Shown: positions 15,396 to 25,072 of the stretch, piece after piece
How positions within the stretch are numbered: position 1 is the first letter of the stretch
How the letters are laid out: each line of letters begins with the position of its first letter
Program-made: the position numbers and the translations under genes
Source: Sutterella sp.
GTDB taxonomy: Bacteria; Pseudomonadota; Gammaproteobacteria; Burkholderiales; Burkholderiaceae_F
NCBI GenBank assembly: GCA_020025955.1
Contig: JAHHRF010000008.1
Location: 1 to 54,121, forward strand
Length of the DNA: 54,121 bases
Direction of reading: 5' to 3'
Notes under the pieces: generated by a model
The model's database searches: none
What the model was told of the DNA's origin: nothing
Seen by the model: the letters and a program-made list of their open reading frames with translations, nothing else

Positions 15396-16502
15396 TTAGG
15401 CAGGCTTCTTTTCTTCCTGACCCACGACCTTCACGCCGGGGAGCTTCGAAGAATAGTCCTTCGGGAGCTTGGCCACGGCCGCTGCCACCTTCATGGCGAG
15501 GTCGCGATAGAGCTTCCCTTCGGGGGAGTCGGGTTCCTGGGCCACCGTGGGGCAGCCACTGTCGGCCTGTTCACGGATCTTCGAGGAGATGGGGAGCTCT
15601 TCTAAGAGGGGCACACCATACTGTTCGCTCATGGCCTTCGCACCGCCTTCACCGAAGATCTTGGTGACTTCACCGCAGTTCGGGCACACAAAGGCGGCCA
15701 TGTTTTCCACGATCCCAAAGATGGGCACGCTCACCTTCTGGAACATGCGAAGCCCCTTCTTGGCGTCAATCAAGGCGATGTCCTGCGGGGTGGTCACCAC
15801 CACAGCCCCCGTCAAGGGGACGTTTTGGGAAAGCGTCAACTGAATGTCACCCGTGCCCGGGGGCATGTCAACGATAAGGTAGTCGAGTTCTTTCCAGTTG
15901 GTCTGGTCCAATAACTGTTGAAGCGCACCCGAGGCCATAGGACCACGCCAGATCATGGGATCGTCGTCGGCCACATGGAAGCCAATCGAATTCATCTGAA
16001 GACCACGCCCGTTGAAGGGTTCCATCGTTTCGCCATCAACGGTCATGGGCTGCCCCTTGGCACCGAGCATCTTGGGCATGGAGGGACCGTAGATGTCCGC
16101 GTCCAAAATCCCCACGGTCGCGCCTTCGTGAAGGAGCGCCAACGCCAAATTAGCGGACACCGTGGATTTACCCACGCCACCCTTGCCGGAACTCACCGCG
16201 ATGATGTTCTTGATGTTTTTCTTGACCTTCTGCATGGCTTGGACCTTGTGCGCAATGATGTTTTGCGTCACACGAATGTCCGCCTTCTTGATGCCGGCCT
16301 TCTCCAGGGCCTCACCAATGGCTTCGCCTAAGGGCTGCGCGACATTGCGAGCGGGGTAACCCAACTCAATGTCAACGGTCAGCGTGCCATCTTCAGCTTC
16401 ACTGAAGCCCTTGAATTCGCGCGCCGACACAACGTCCGTGCCCATTACGGGGTCAGTAACTTGGCTTAAGATCTCGCGGATCTTCTCGTCCGTCATGGTC
16501 AT
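15396..16502 (-). CDS. mrp: Iron-sulfur cluster carrier protein (Mrp/ApbC)
   Basis: P-loop ATPase that binds and transfers [4Fe-4S] clusters to target enzymes in the cytoplasm; 368 residues. An N-terminal FSCA/DUF59 domain (about 1-85) precedes the deviant Walker A VSSGKGGVGKSTVSANLA near 104. ILDADIYGPSMPKML and DMPPGTGDIQLT follow, and the cluster-binding CPNC lies in AFVCPNCGEVTKIFGEGGA. Two ATGs lie close together (16502 and 16496); the outer one follows AGGAA. It is divergent from metG, a common arrangement in betaproteobacteria. Confidence 0.95.
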   Translation of the reverse strand: MTMTDEKIREILSQVTDPVMGTDVVSAREFKGFSEAEDGTLTVDIELGYPARNVAQPLGEAIGEALEKAGIKKADIRVTQNIIAHKVQAMQKVKKNIKNIIAVSSGKGGVGKSTVSANLALALLHEGATVGILDADIYGPSMPKMLGAKGQPMTVDGETMEPFNGRGLQMNSIGFHVADDDPMIWRGPMASGALQQLLDQTNWKELDYLIVDMPPGTGDIQLTLSQNVPLTGAVVVTTPQDIALIDAKKGLRMFQKVSVPIFGIVENMAAFVCPNCGEVTKIFGEGGAKAMSEQYGVPLLEELPISSKIREQADSGCPTVAQEPDSPEGKLYRDLAMKVAAAVAKLPKDYSSKLPGVKVVGQEEKKPA

Positions 16503-16650
16503 AATCTGAAATTCCTACTAAAAAACTCGGGATTGCAGGTATTTTACACCACCCATCCCTTCAGGAGTACCCTTCTTTGACGCGTTTACCACGGCTCTTT
16601 AGTACAATGTCACATTACCCTGTTTTATTTACCCCACTAACGCTTTAGCT

Positions 16651-18720
16651 ATGAGCCAACGATCTCTCTTTGTTACGACGGCCTTGCCGTACGCTAACGG
16701 TGCCTTTCATATGGGGCACATCATGGAATACATTCAAGCCGACATCTGGGTACGTCACGAACGTATGGCCGGGCACAACGTGCACTTCGTCTGCGCTGAC
16801 GACGTTCACGGGGCGCCGATTATGTTGGCTGCGCAAAAGCGTGGCATCACGCCGCAGGAATTCGTCGCCGAAATCGCTGCCGGTCGTAAGCCCTACTTAG
16901 AGGGGTTCCATATCAGCTTTGACCATTGGCACAGCACCGATGCCAAGGAAAATCATGAGTTGAGCCAATCGATCTACCGTCGTTTGGTGGACGCTGGTCT
17001 CATCTACAAAAAGGACATCGAGCAGTACTACGACACCGTCAAGGAAATGTTCTTAGCGGACCGCTTCATTAAGGGGACCTGCCCCCGTTGTGGCGCCAAG
17101 GACCAGTACGGTGACAACTGTGAAAAGTGCTCGGCCGTTTACTCCCCGATGGAAGTCGTGGAACCCTATTCCACGCTCTCGGGCTCGCGCCCGGAAGTGC
17201 GCTCCTCCACGCACTACTTCTTTAAGCTCTCTGACCCCCAGTGTGTGGAGTTCTTACGCGCTTGGACGACGGGCAACGGCAAGGATGGCCGCCCCACGGT
17301 TCAGAGTGAAGTCTTAGCCAAGGACGCCGAGTGGTTAGGTAAAGACGGCAACCTCGCTGACTGGGACATTTCGCGTGACGAACCCTACTTCGGGATCGCC
17401 ATTCCGGACGCGCCGGGCAAGTATTTCTACGTGTGGTTGGACGCCCCGGTCGGCTACTTAGCCAGCCTCAAGGCCTACTGCGAAAAGGCAGGTCTTGATT
17501 TCGACGGGATCTTAAGCAATCCCGATACGGAACAGATTCACTTCATCGGCAAGGACATCATCTACTTCCATACGCTCTTCTGGCCGGCCATGCTTCACTT
17601 TGCTGGGAAGCCCTTCCGCGTGCCGGATCACATCCACGCCCATGGTTTCATGACCGTGAACGGGGAAAAGATGAGTAAGAGCCGTGGTACGGGGATCAGC
17701 CCCTTGCAGTACTTAGACCTCGGCATGAACGCCGAATGGTTGCGCTACTACTTGGCCGCCAAGATGACCTCCCGCGTGGAAGACGTGGACTTCACGAAGT
17801 TGGACTTCGCCCAGCGTGTGAACTCCGACTTGATTGGTAAGTACGTCAACATCGCGAGCCGTGCTGCCGGCTTTATCGTGAAGAAGTTCGACGGCAAGGT
17901 TTCCACCGCCGCCATGAACGATCCCCTCTTAGACGGGATTCGCGCCAAGGCTGAGCAGATTAAGGATCTCTACGAAACCCGTGAATTCGCTCGCGCTATG
18001 CGTGTGATCATGGAGTCCGCTGACGTCATCAACGAATTCGTGGATGCGGAAAAGCCCTGGGAATTGGCGAAGAAAGAAGGCGACGAAGCGCGCGCTGCCC
18101 TTCACCGTGTGGCTTCCATCGCCCTCGAAGGGTTCCGTCTCTTAACGCTTTACTTAAAGCCCGTGTTGCCCGCGACCGCCGAGCGTGTCGAAGCCTTCTT
18201 GGGGCTCTCTCCCATGACCTGGCAGGACGTGACGGTGCCGTTATCTGACGCCACCCCGATTCAACCCTTCAAGCACTTAATGCAACGTGTGGATATGGAA
18301 AAGCAGTTAGATAAGTTGGTCGCTGAAAAAGCCCCCGAACCCGTCCAGGAGCCCACGCTCCCGGGCAACGAAGCCATTGCCCCTGAGTGCACGATTGATG
18401 ACTTCATGAAGGTAGACCTTCGTGTCGCCAAGATCGTAAACTGCGAGCATGTGGAAGGCGCTGAAAAGCTCTTAAAGCTCTCCTTGGATGTGGGTGAAGG
18501 TCGTCTTCGCCAGGTCTTCTCGGGGATTAAGTCCGCGTATCAGCCCGAAGACCTCGTGGGTCGCTTTGCCATCATCATCGCCAACCTCGCCCCGCGCAAG
18601 ATGCGCTTCGGGGTCTCCGAAGGCATGGTGCTTTGCGCTTCCGACGCTAAGGACAAGTCCTTGGGTCTCTTCTTAATTGAGCCGCCTGCCGGCGCTCAGC
18701 CTGGGATGCGTATCCGCTAA
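16651..18720 (+). CDS. metG: Methionyl-tRNA synthetase
   Basis: Class I synthetase that charges tRNA-Met and initiator tRNA; 689 residues. The HIGH-type motif is AFHMGHIMEYIQAD near the N-terminus and the KMSKS motif lies at about 340 (GEKMSKSRGTG). A zinc knuckle has cysteines at about 144, 147, 157 and 160 (CPRC and CEKC). The C-terminal 110 residues form the tRNA-binding domain (DFMKVDLRVAKIVNCEHVEG), which dimerises the enzyme. No clear Shine-Dalgarno precedes the ATG. It stands alone and ends in a terminator. Confidence 0.98.
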   Translation: MSQRSLFVTTALPYANGAFHMGHIMEYIQADIWVRHERMAGHNVHFVCADDVHGAPIMLAAQKRGITPQEFVAEIAAGRKPYLEGFHISFDHWHSTDAKENHELSQSIYRRLVDAGLIYKKDIEQYYDTVKEMFLADRFIKGTCPRCGAKDQYGDNCEKCSAVYSPMEVVEPYSTLSGSRPEVRSSTHYFFKLSDPQCVEFLRAWTTGNGKDGRPTVQSEVLAKDAEWLGKDGNLADWDISRDEPYFGIAIPDAPGKYFYVWLDAPVGYLASLKAYCEKAGLDFDGILSNPDTEQIHFIGKDIIYFHTLFWPAMLHFAGKPFRVPDHIHAHGFMTVNGEKMSKSRGTGISPLQYLDLGMNAEWLRYYLAAKMTSRVEDVDFTKLDFAQRVNSDLIGKYVNIASRAAGFIVKKFDGKVSTAAMNDPLLDGIRAKAEQIKDLYETREFARAMRVIMESADVINEFVDAEKPWELAKKEGDEARAALHRVASIALEGFRLLTLYLKPVLPATAERVEAFLGLSPMTWQDVTVPLSDATPIQPFKHLMQRVDMEKQLDKLVAEKAPEPVQEPTLPGNEAIAPECTIDDFMKVDLRVAKIVNCEHVEGAEKLLKLSLDVGEGRLRQVFSGIKSAYQPEDLVGRFAIIIANLAPRKMRFGVSEGMVLCASDAKDKSLGLFLIEPPAGAQPGMRIR

Positions 18721-18744
18721 GGATTAACCCGTCCCTGATAGGCC

Positions 18745-18780
18745 AACGCTCGGGCGCGATTTCGTCCCGAGCGTTTTCCG
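18745..18780 (+). terminator. Intrinsic terminator after metG
   Basis: A perfect 10-bp stem (18745-18754 with 18766-18775) closes an 11-base loop and is followed by TTTTCCGTTTG. It lies about 25 bases after the metG stop. The rest of the 219-base gap before the SulP gene shows nothing else I can name. Confidence 0.85.
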
Positions 18781-18939
18781 TTTGTTTAACGCCTCAAGCC
18801 GTTGTCGGCCATTTCGACGTAATCCTTGAGTTGTCTTACTCAAGGTGCCCTAAAAAGTCTCTTTTTAGCGGCCTACACGCCAAACGACCTCTTCGACTTA
18901 TCCGTTGTGTAACCCTTTCTCTCAACCGATATTTTCGAC

Positions 18940-20673
18940 ATGAGCTTTCTTTCAACACTTTCGCAAGCGGTACACCGCTTACCCCTTGCGCCCTTTAAAC
19001 CCGTCATTGTGGATGCCCTCACCGAGTACGACTCACGCAAGTTTTCGCGTGACGTCGCCGCGGGGATTACCGTAGGGATGGTGGCCCTGCCCTTGGCAAT
19101 GGCCTTTGCCATTGCTTCGGGCGGGACGCCAGAGTCGGGGATCTATACCGCCATCATCGGGGGCTTTTTAATTTCGCTCTTCGGTGGGTGCCGTGTGCAA
19201 ATCGGGGGGCCAGCTGGCGCCTTCGTGGTGATCATCTACGGGATTATTAGCCAGTACGGCTTTGCCAACCTCTTGATTGCCACCCTGGGCTCTGGGGTCA
19301 TCCTCTTTTTGATGGGGATCTTTAAGATCGGGCAATTCATCAAGTTCATTCCCGTGAGCATTGTTTTAGGCTTCACCAACGGGATTGCCGTGATGATTGG
19401 GCTCCAACAGGTGAAGGACTTCTTGGGGCTCAAGATTGACAAGATGCCGGCGGACTTCTTTGGGCAGTTGATGACGCTCTCAGAGCACATCCACACCCTC
19501 AACGTCTGGGCAGTGGTGTTAGCGGTGGCGAGTATCGCCATCATTCGTTTCTGGCCTAAGAGCTATGTGATGAGTGGTCCCGCCTGGAAAAAGCTCATGG
19601 CGAAGTTCCCGGGCACCGTCTTGGTGCTGGTGCTCTCCACGGCCGTCGTGTCGCTCTTTCATTTGCCCGTGGAAACCATTGGCTCCAAGTTTGGTGGCAT
19701 CCCGCAGAGTTTGCCCGCGTTTGCCTTCCCGACCTTTGACTGGGAAAGCGCCAAGCAGCTCATTGGTCCCATGCTCACCTTAGCGGTGTTGGGCTCCATT
19801 GAAAGCCTGCTTTGCGCGCGCGTGGCCGATACCATGACCGATGACCGCCACAACCCCAATCAGGAATTGATGGCGCAAGGCATTGCCAACATGGTTTCCC
19901 CCTTCTTTGGTGGGATTCCCGCGACCGGCACCATTGCTCGAACCGTCACCAACATTAAGTCGGGGGCCTTCTCGCCCGTGGCAGGGATGGTGCATGCGGC
20001 GACGTTGCTTTTGGTGATTCTGCTTTTAGCCCCCTTGGCCGCAAACTTACCCTTGGCAGCCTTGGCCGCCATTTTGATGTTTGTCGCTTGGAATATGGGC
20101 AATTGGCGTGAATTTACGCGCTTGCCTAAGATGGACTGGCACTATCGCATCACCTTTGTCTCCACCTTCTTGATGACGGTGATCTTTGACTTAACGGTGG
20201 CCGTGGAAGTGGGCTTGGTCTGCGCCTGTGTCTTCTTCTTACTGCGTATGAGTAAGCTCACGGCCATTGACCCGATGACGTTGCCCTTTGATACGTCGAG
20301 CCGTGTGGAAGCCTGGCACGTGAAGGGGGCGCTCTTCTTTGGTGCCATCTCTAAGCTCGAACCCATCACGGATCCGGCTCGCATGAATGCCCCCGATGCC
20401 GCCCGCATTGTGATTCTGGACTTGGAGGATTTGATCAATATCGATACCTCCGCCATGAGCATTCTTGAGGGCTACGAACGCGCGCTACGTCGCCACAACA
20501 TGACCTTGATTGTGGCGGGCGCCCAAGGTTACCCCTTGGTGCAATTAAAGCGCCTCGGATTTGACCAAACCTTGGGTCAAAACTTGGTGCCCAACATTGA
20601 GTTTGCCCTGGCACGCGCCAAGACCCTCTTAGCAGAAGAGGATGCGAAAGCCACTGAGAATGTGGCGCCCTAA
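18940..20673 (+). CDS. SulP-family anion transporter with STAS domain
   Basis: 577-residue inner-membrane transporter of the SLC26/SulP family. The N-terminal two thirds carry 10-14 membrane segments. They include the family motifs AAGITVGMVALPLAMAFAIA and VQIGGPAGAFVVI, and a later GGIPATGTIARTVTNIKSGA. A cytoplasmic STAS domain occupies about 445-560 (IVILDLEDLINIDTSAMSIL). Family members carry sulfate, bicarbonate, or C4-dicarboxylates; the substrate cannot be read from sequence here. It stands alone after a 219-base gap and converges on scpA. Confidence 0.92.
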   Translation: MSFLSTLSQAVHRLPLAPFKPVIVDALTEYDSRKFSRDVAAGITVGMVALPLAMAFAIASGGTPESGIYTAIIGGFLISLFGGCRVQIGGPAGAFVVIIYGIISQYGFANLLIATLGSGVILFLMGIFKIGQFIKFIPVSIVLGFTNGIAVMIGLQQVKDFLGLKIDKMPADFFGQLMTLSEHIHTLNVWAVVLAVASIAIIRFWPKSYVMSGPAWKKLMAKFPGTVLVLVLSTAVVSLFHLPVETIGSKFGGIPQSLPAFAFPTFDWESAKQLIGPMLTLAVLGSIESLLCARVADTMTDDRHNPNQELMAQGIANMVSPFFGGIPATGTIARTVTNIKSGAFSPVAGMVHAATLLLVILLLAPLAANLPLAALAAILMFVAWNMGNWREFTRLPKMDWHYRITFVSTFLMTVIFDLTVAVEVGLVCACVFFLLRMSKLTAIDPMTLPFDTSSRVEAWHVKGALFFGAISKLEPITDPARMNAPDAARIVILDLEDLINIDTSAMSILEGYERALRRHNMTLIVAGAQGYPLVQLKRLGFDQTLGQNLVPNIEFALARAKTLLAEEDAKATENVAP

Positions 20674-20738
20674 GCGCTATCGCCTCTCGTGAGCCCACGG
20701 GCTGATCGAGTGAAGCGCCTTCTTGGTCTTTCAAGCAA

Positions 20739-20775
20739 AACGCCCTGCGACATCGAGTCCGCAGGGCGTTTTCGT
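20739..20775. terminator. Terminator between the SulP gene and scpA
   Basis: An 11-bp perfect stem (20739-20749 with 20760-20770) closes a 10-base loop, with TTTTCGTT on the plus side and TTTTGCTTG on the minus side. It serves both convergent genes. Confidence 0.85.
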
Positions 20776-20792
20776 TGTGGGAAAGAAGTTCG

Positions 20793-21674
20793 TTAAAAGA
20801 GAGTGCCGTCATCGGGGACCAACTCAAAATTGGGCATTTCGGCTTGGCGTACGACGTTGGCTTCCAAGTAGATGGTCTCGTAGGGACCGGCTTGGGTAAT
20901 CGTGACCAACCCTTCCTTAGCGAGTTCTAACATCGCCATAAACCACACCGTAAAGGCTTCTCGGGTATCGCCCTCGTCTTTCACTAAGTCTGCAAACGTC
21001 AGGACTTGCCCATTTTGCAAAATCTTTAAGAGTTTGCTCATGTGCTCTCGCACCGAAAGGTTCTGGCGCTGGACTTTGTGCTTGTTAACGAGTGCGAGGC
21101 GCGCAACCAATTCCCCCCAAGCCAAGGCCACCTCTTCGGGGATGAGCTCAGGGTAGCGCTTCTCGGGCGACGGGGGCGTTACCTGCACGGGGAAGAAATC
21201 GCGTCCCCGTCGGGGGTGCTTTTCCAATTCTCGCCCCAAATCACGCATACGCTCGTATTCCATCAAGCGACGCATTAATTCCGCACGCGGGTCTTCGACT
21301 TCGCCCGACTCATCGGGCTTATGCACAGGCAACAGAAGGCGCGACTTGATCTGCATGAGGGTCGCACTCATGACCAAGTAGGCGGCCGCCAATTCGAGAT
21401 TGTGTTCGCGAATTAACTCCACATACGCCATGTACTGCTCGGTTAATTCCGCCATGGGAATGTCCATGACGTCAAACTTCTGTTTACGAATTAAGTAAAG
21501 GAGCAGATCCAAGGGACCTTCGAAACTTTCCAAGAAGACGCGCAGGGCTTCAGGCGGAATGAAGAGCCCCTCAGGGCAATCCGCCAAGGGTTCCCCATAG
21601 AGACGTGCCACCACATCGGGTTCAGGCGGCAAGACGCTGGCGGGCATCTCTAATTGTTGAGGGGAAAGGTCCAT
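20793..21674 (-). CDS. scpA: Segregation and condensation protein A
   Basis: Kleisin subunit of the SMC-ScpAB condensin, bridging SMC heads; 293 residues. The conserved N-terminal block is FEGPLDLLLYLIRKQKFDVM near residue 52, followed by LAAAYLVMSATLMQIKSRLL. The C-terminal winged-helix segment (about 235-275) is also present. No Shine-Dalgarno is evident before the ATG. scpB, often adjacent, is not in this window on either side. Confidence 0.93.
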   Translation of the reverse strand: MDLSPQQLEMPASVLPPEPDVVARLYGEPLADCPEGLFIPPEALRVFLESFEGPLDLLLYLIRKQKFDVMDIPMAELTEQYMAYVELIREHNLELAAAYLVMSATLMQIKSRLLLPVHKPDESGEVEDPRAELMRRLMEYERMRDLGRELEKHPRRGRDFFPVQVTPPSPEKRYPELIPEEVALAWGELVARLALVNKHKVQRQNLSVREHMSKLLKILQNGQVLTFADLVKDEGDTREAFTVWFMAMLELAKEGLVTITQAGPYETIYLEANVVRQAEMPNFELVPDDGTLF

Positions 21675-21790
21675 GGAACGTGAAAGAAGAAGCGCGAGGA
21701 AAAGAAGGGCTCAATGATAACGGGCAGGTAACGGCGACTACAGGTCACAGAACAAAAACTGCCGTTTATCCGTGAGTTACCTCATCATAC

Positions 21791-21863
21791 TAAAAAAGAA
21801 AAACCTCTGACGGGCAGGAGCCGATCGAGCCTGGTGGCCTTTTCGAACCTACCCCTCAGAGGT
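21791..21863 (-). terminator. Intrinsic terminator after the malic enzyme gene
   Basis: ACCTCTGA (21803-21810) and TCAGAGGT (21856-21863) form an outer 8-bp stem, with an inner CAGG/CCTG hairpin in the loop. The minus strand continues as TTTTTCTTTTTT. Confidence 0.78.
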
Positions 21864-21895
21864 GTGTCGGTTAACCGTTTAAAGACTTAAACGAC

Positions 21896-23551
21896 TTAAC
21901 GCGGCATGTACATGAATTCACCCACGGCCTTGACGATATCGTCCGGGCGTTCCTTCGTGGCTAAATCCTTTTCCCAAGCGTATTCAGCAACCTTAGCGCC
22001 GATGCGCTGGCTGGCTTCACGAACGCGCGAGAGGCTGGGATAGAGCGACCCGTTGTTCAAGTCTTCTTCCGTCACCATGGCGGCCAATTCGCGAGCGGCC
22101 ACTAAGAACATGTGGGAGGGCATCCAACGAGCGCCCGCAAAGACAGCACCTAAGCCCAAGCCCGGGAACACGTAGCAGTTGTTACCCTGACGGGGCACAA
22201 AGGTACGACCTTCCCAGTTGACGGGTTCAAAGGGGCTACCCGAAGCGTACAAGGCACGACCTTCCGTTTCACGGTAGGCAGCCTCTGCCGTACATTCAGC
22301 ACGGGACGTCGGGTTGGACAACGCGAAGATGATGGGACGTTCATTTAACTGAGCCATTTCCTTCAAGACCGCGGCGTCAAACGCACCCGGCTGCGAAGCG
22401 GCACCGATGATCCCCGTCGGCTTGTAGGCACGAACGGCGTCAAGGAACGTCGTGGCATGGGGTAAGTCATGCGCGAAGGGCTTCTTCACATCCGTCAAGC
22501 TATCCATACGGGAGGCGCAGACCAAGCCCTTGGAGTCGTAGAGGGCACAGTGCTTCAAGGCTTCTTCACGGGTCATGCCGTTGTCGACCAAGGCGTCAAC
22601 GATGAGGTTAGCCATCCCGGTGGCGGCTTCACCGGCACCCAAGAAGAGGAAGCGCTGTTCTTCCAAGGGCACCTTCGTCACACGAAGGGCGGAGAAGATC
22701 CCAGCCAAGGCCACGGAAGCGGTCCCCTGGATGTCGTCATTGAAGCAGAGGATCTTTTCCTGGTACTTCTTCAAGAGTTCGAAGGCGTTGTGGTTACCGA
22801 AGTCTTCGAACTGAATCAAGACGTTGGGCCAACGACGGCGAGCTTCCGTGATGAATTCTTCAACGAGTTCATCGTAGGCTTCACCCGTCAAGCGCTTCTG
22901 ACGAAGACCCATGTAGAGCGGATCGTTTAAGTACTCTTCGTTGTTCGTGCCGACGTCGATCGTCACGGGCAAGGTCTTAGCGGGGTTGATCCCAGCGCAA
23001 GCCGTGTAAAGGGACAATTTCCCACAAGGAATCCCCATGCCGTTGAGACCCAAGTCACCTAAACCTAAGATACGCTGACCGTCGGTCACCACGATCACAT
23101 CCACTTCTTCGTTGGGGATGTTGTCGATGATGTCCTTAACGCGACCCTTGTCCTGAGCGGACACGAAGGCGCCACGGGCGTAACGGAAGAGGTGGCTAAA
23201 CTTCTGGCAGACTTCGCCCACGGTCGGGGTGTAAACCACCGGCATGTACTCATCGATGTAGTCGACCAAAAGCTTGTAGAAAAGCGTTTCGTTGCTGGAT
23301 TGGATGCTGTCGAGCGTCAAGAACTTATCCAACGCCGTCGGGCAACGACCAAGGATTTCACGCATACGGGCCACTTGAGCATCCACCGTGGAAACCACCG
23401 GCGGAAGAAGGCCACGAAGACCTAAGCGATCGCGTTCTTCTTCGGTAAACACCGTGCCACGGTTCAAAAGCGGGTCATGTAAGACGTCCACACCACGGGG
23501 TTGCGAATCTTGGGTAGCCGTAGAACGACGATCAGAATTAGAAACAGACAT
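21896..23551 (-). CDS. maeA: NAD-dependent malic enzyme (large, SfcA/MaeA type)
   Basis: Oxidative decarboxylation of malate to pyruvate and CO2, probably NAD-linked; 551 residues, matching the eukaryotic-like large malic enzymes. Signatures include VYTPTVGEVCQKFSHLF, the catalytic stretch ILGLGDLGLNGMGIPCGKL, metal ligands in FEDF and CFNDDIQGTASV, and the dinucleotide motif FLFLGAGEAATGMANLIV. AAGGAA lies just before the ATG. It is flanked by a 171-base gap upstream, with CCTAGG at 23693, and a strong terminator downstream. Cofactor preference is inferred from family type. Confidence 0.94.
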   Translation of the reverse strand: MSVSNSDRRSTATQDSQPRGVDVLHDPLLNRGTVFTEEERDRLGLRGLLPPVVSTVDAQVARMREILGRCPTALDKFLTLDSIQSSNETLFYKLLVDYIDEYMPVVYTPTVGEVCQKFSHLFRYARGAFVSAQDKGRVKDIIDNIPNEEVDVIVVTDGQRILGLGDLGLNGMGIPCGKLSLYTACAGINPAKTLPVTIDVGTNNEEYLNDPLYMGLRQKRLTGEAYDELVEEFITEARRRWPNVLIQFEDFGNHNAFELLKKYQEKILCFNDDIQGTASVALAGIFSALRVTKVPLEEQRFLFLGAGEAATGMANLIVDALVDNGMTREEALKHCALYDSKGLVCASRMDSLTDVKKPFAHDLPHATTFLDAVRAYKPTGIIGAASQPGAFDAAVLKEMAQLNERPIIFALSNPTSRAECTAEAAYRETEGRALYASGSPFEPVNWEGRTFVPRQGNNCYVFPGLGLGAVFAGARWMPSHMFLVAARELAAMVTEEDLNNGSLYPSLSRVREASQRIGAKVAEYAWEKDLATKERPDDIVKAVGEFMYMPR

Positions 23552-23722
23552 ATTTCCTTCTTTGTGAGAAACGTCACGTTAAGGGTGACAAAAGGGGATT
23601 GCCAAAGCGATTTTAGTCAAAGGCTAAAACCGTTTAAAACCGCGTAATTGTATCAAACCCCAGCCAGCCAAGGCGGCGCCCTAGCGCTAATACCTAGGCT
23701 AACGTGGGGGGATACAAGGAAT

Positions 23723-24472
23723 TTATTTGATCTTGGCCATCGCGTCCAAGTTCGCGGCCGCACGACGCGCCGCTTCCGTGTCGGGATAGCGTTTTTTCAC
23801 TTGTAAAAAGTTGGCGCGTGCGGACTTAATGTCGCCCAATGCCATGCGGGCGGTGCCAATGCTCAATTGCGCATCGGCAGCTCGGGGCCCTTCAGGGAAC
23901 TTTTTCAAGTAGAGTTGCGCCACGGTTAAGCTCTTCTTGAAGTGACCCGCGCCATAGTGCGAGAGCACTTCTAAGTAGAGGGCCTCAGGGAGGTAACCGG
24001 AATCGGGCCATGTGGTACGGAAGCGATAAAAGGCAGCTGCTGCCTCCCCAAAACGCTTTTCGTTCATGGCGGTTTGGGCCGCTTCGTACTGTTGGCGCTC
24101 TTCAGGACGCACCACGAATTTCACGCCGTGCAATTCCACCGTGCTCGGTTCAACCTGCTTTAAGCGGGCATCCACATCGTCAAGCAACGTGCGCGCCGCC
24201 GTCTGGTCTTTGGCTAAACGGTTCGTGAGCTCTTCAATGCGCCCCGTTAAAACACGGTTCTGGTCTTCTAAGCGCGTAATGGACTGCAGGAGGTTAATTT
24301 GACTCGTGCGTTGGGTCTCAAGCTGGCCATTTAACTGACGGACCTGCTCGCGCAATTCCAGGATGGCGCGACGCGCATCGTCGTCGGCAAAGGCCCAGAC
24401 GTTGGCGGAGACTAAGCTTAGTGCCAAGCCCCCTGCCACCAGGGTTTTCCAAGATTTCATGGTCATCTTCAT
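23723..24472 (-). CDS. cpoB: Cell division coordinator CpoB (YbgF)
   Basis: Periplasmic protein that links outer-membrane constriction (Tol-Pal) with peptidoglycan synthesis by PBP1B. It has 249 residues, with a signal peptide ending ...SANVWA near residue 27. A coiled-coil trimerisation segment at about 35-100 (ELREQVRQLNGQLETQ) is followed by TPR repeats at about 125-245. An alternative ATG lies at 24460. It is the third gene of tolB-pal-cpoB, 44 bases after pal, an order typical of proteobacteria. Confidence 0.9.
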   Translation of the reverse strand: MKMTMKSWKTLVAGGLALSLVSANVWAFADDDARRAILELREQVRQLNGQLETQRTSQINLLQSITRLEDQNRVLTGRIEELTNRLAKDQTAARTLLDDVDARLKQVEPSTVELHGVKFVVRPEERQQYEAAQTAMNEKRFGEAAAAFYRFRTTWPDSGYLPEALYLEVLSHYGAGHFKKSLTVAQLYLKKFPEGPRAADAQLSIGTARMALGDIKSARANFLQVKKRYPDTEAARRAAANLDAMAKIK

Positions 24473-24516
24473 AGGTGAAAACGGCGAAACGCCGAAACGC
24501 TACGCCGTTAAAGGGT

Positions 24517-25041
24517 TTAGTGACCGTTCGGGTAAACGATTTTCACGCGACGGTTCTTTGCCCACGATTCTTCATCGTGCCCGTAGGCTTCAGGACTTTC
24601 TTCCCCAAAGCTCACGGCTTCGATGACGCTCGCAGGCACGCCCAACAGCTGCATACGCTGCTTGACGGCTTCGCTTCGCTTTTGACCCAAGGCCAAGTTG
24701 TATTCGCGGCCACCGCGTTCATCGGTGTGCCCCTGAACCACGATCTTGGTGTTGGGGTGCGCCACCAACCAGCGGGCATGGGCTTCGAGCACGGGCCAAT
24801 AGGTGGGCGCCACGTCAAACTGATCAAAGCCAAAGTAAATCACCGATTGGCTCAAGGGGTTGGCGGGATCTTCAAAGGGATCCAAGGCGTTAATCGGTTG
24901 CCCATCGGGACCGAATTGCTGACCCATCTGTTCAGAGAGCAAGGTGCCCTTTTTCGCATCCTCATCGAGGCTCACCGAAGAGCACCCCGTGAGTAACACG
25001 GCACAGGCCCCTAAACCCGCTAAAACTTTCAATAACTGCAT
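24517..25041 (-). CDS. pal: Peptidoglycan-associated lipoprotein Pal
   Basis: Outer-membrane lipoprotein that tethers the membrane to peptidoglycan and partners TolB; 174 residues. The signal ends in a lipobox LLTGC with the acylated cysteine at 20. The OmpA-like domain (about 65-174) carries VVQGHTDERGGREYNLALGQ and NRRVKIVY, the peptidoglycan-binding signature. AAGGAG lies 8 bases before the ATG. It follows tolB by 31 bases. Confidence 0.96.
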   Translation of the reverse strand: MQLLKVLAGLGACAVLLTGCSSVSLDEDAKKGTLLSEQMGQQFGPDGQPINALDPFEDPANPLSQSVIYFGFDQFDVAPTYWPVLEAHARWLVAHPNTKIVVQGHTDERGGREYNLALGQKRSEAVKQRMQLLGVPASVIEAVSFGEESPEAYGHDEESWAKNRRVKIVYPNGH

Positions 25042-25072
25042 GTCGACGACTCCTTCTTTTGTCGTGTCGGTA

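Noticed and set aside
16577..16608. metG promoter TTGACG...TACAAT
   Set aside because: The spacing is 20 bases, too long for a normal sigma70 promoter.
21719..21895. Small gene in the gap between scpA and the malic enzyme
   Set aside because: Only a terminator-like hairpin is present; no frame with a start signal.
22469..22930. 153-codon antisense frame over the malic enzyme gene
   Set aside because: Composition is that of a reverse-frame shadow; no start signal or recognisable domain.
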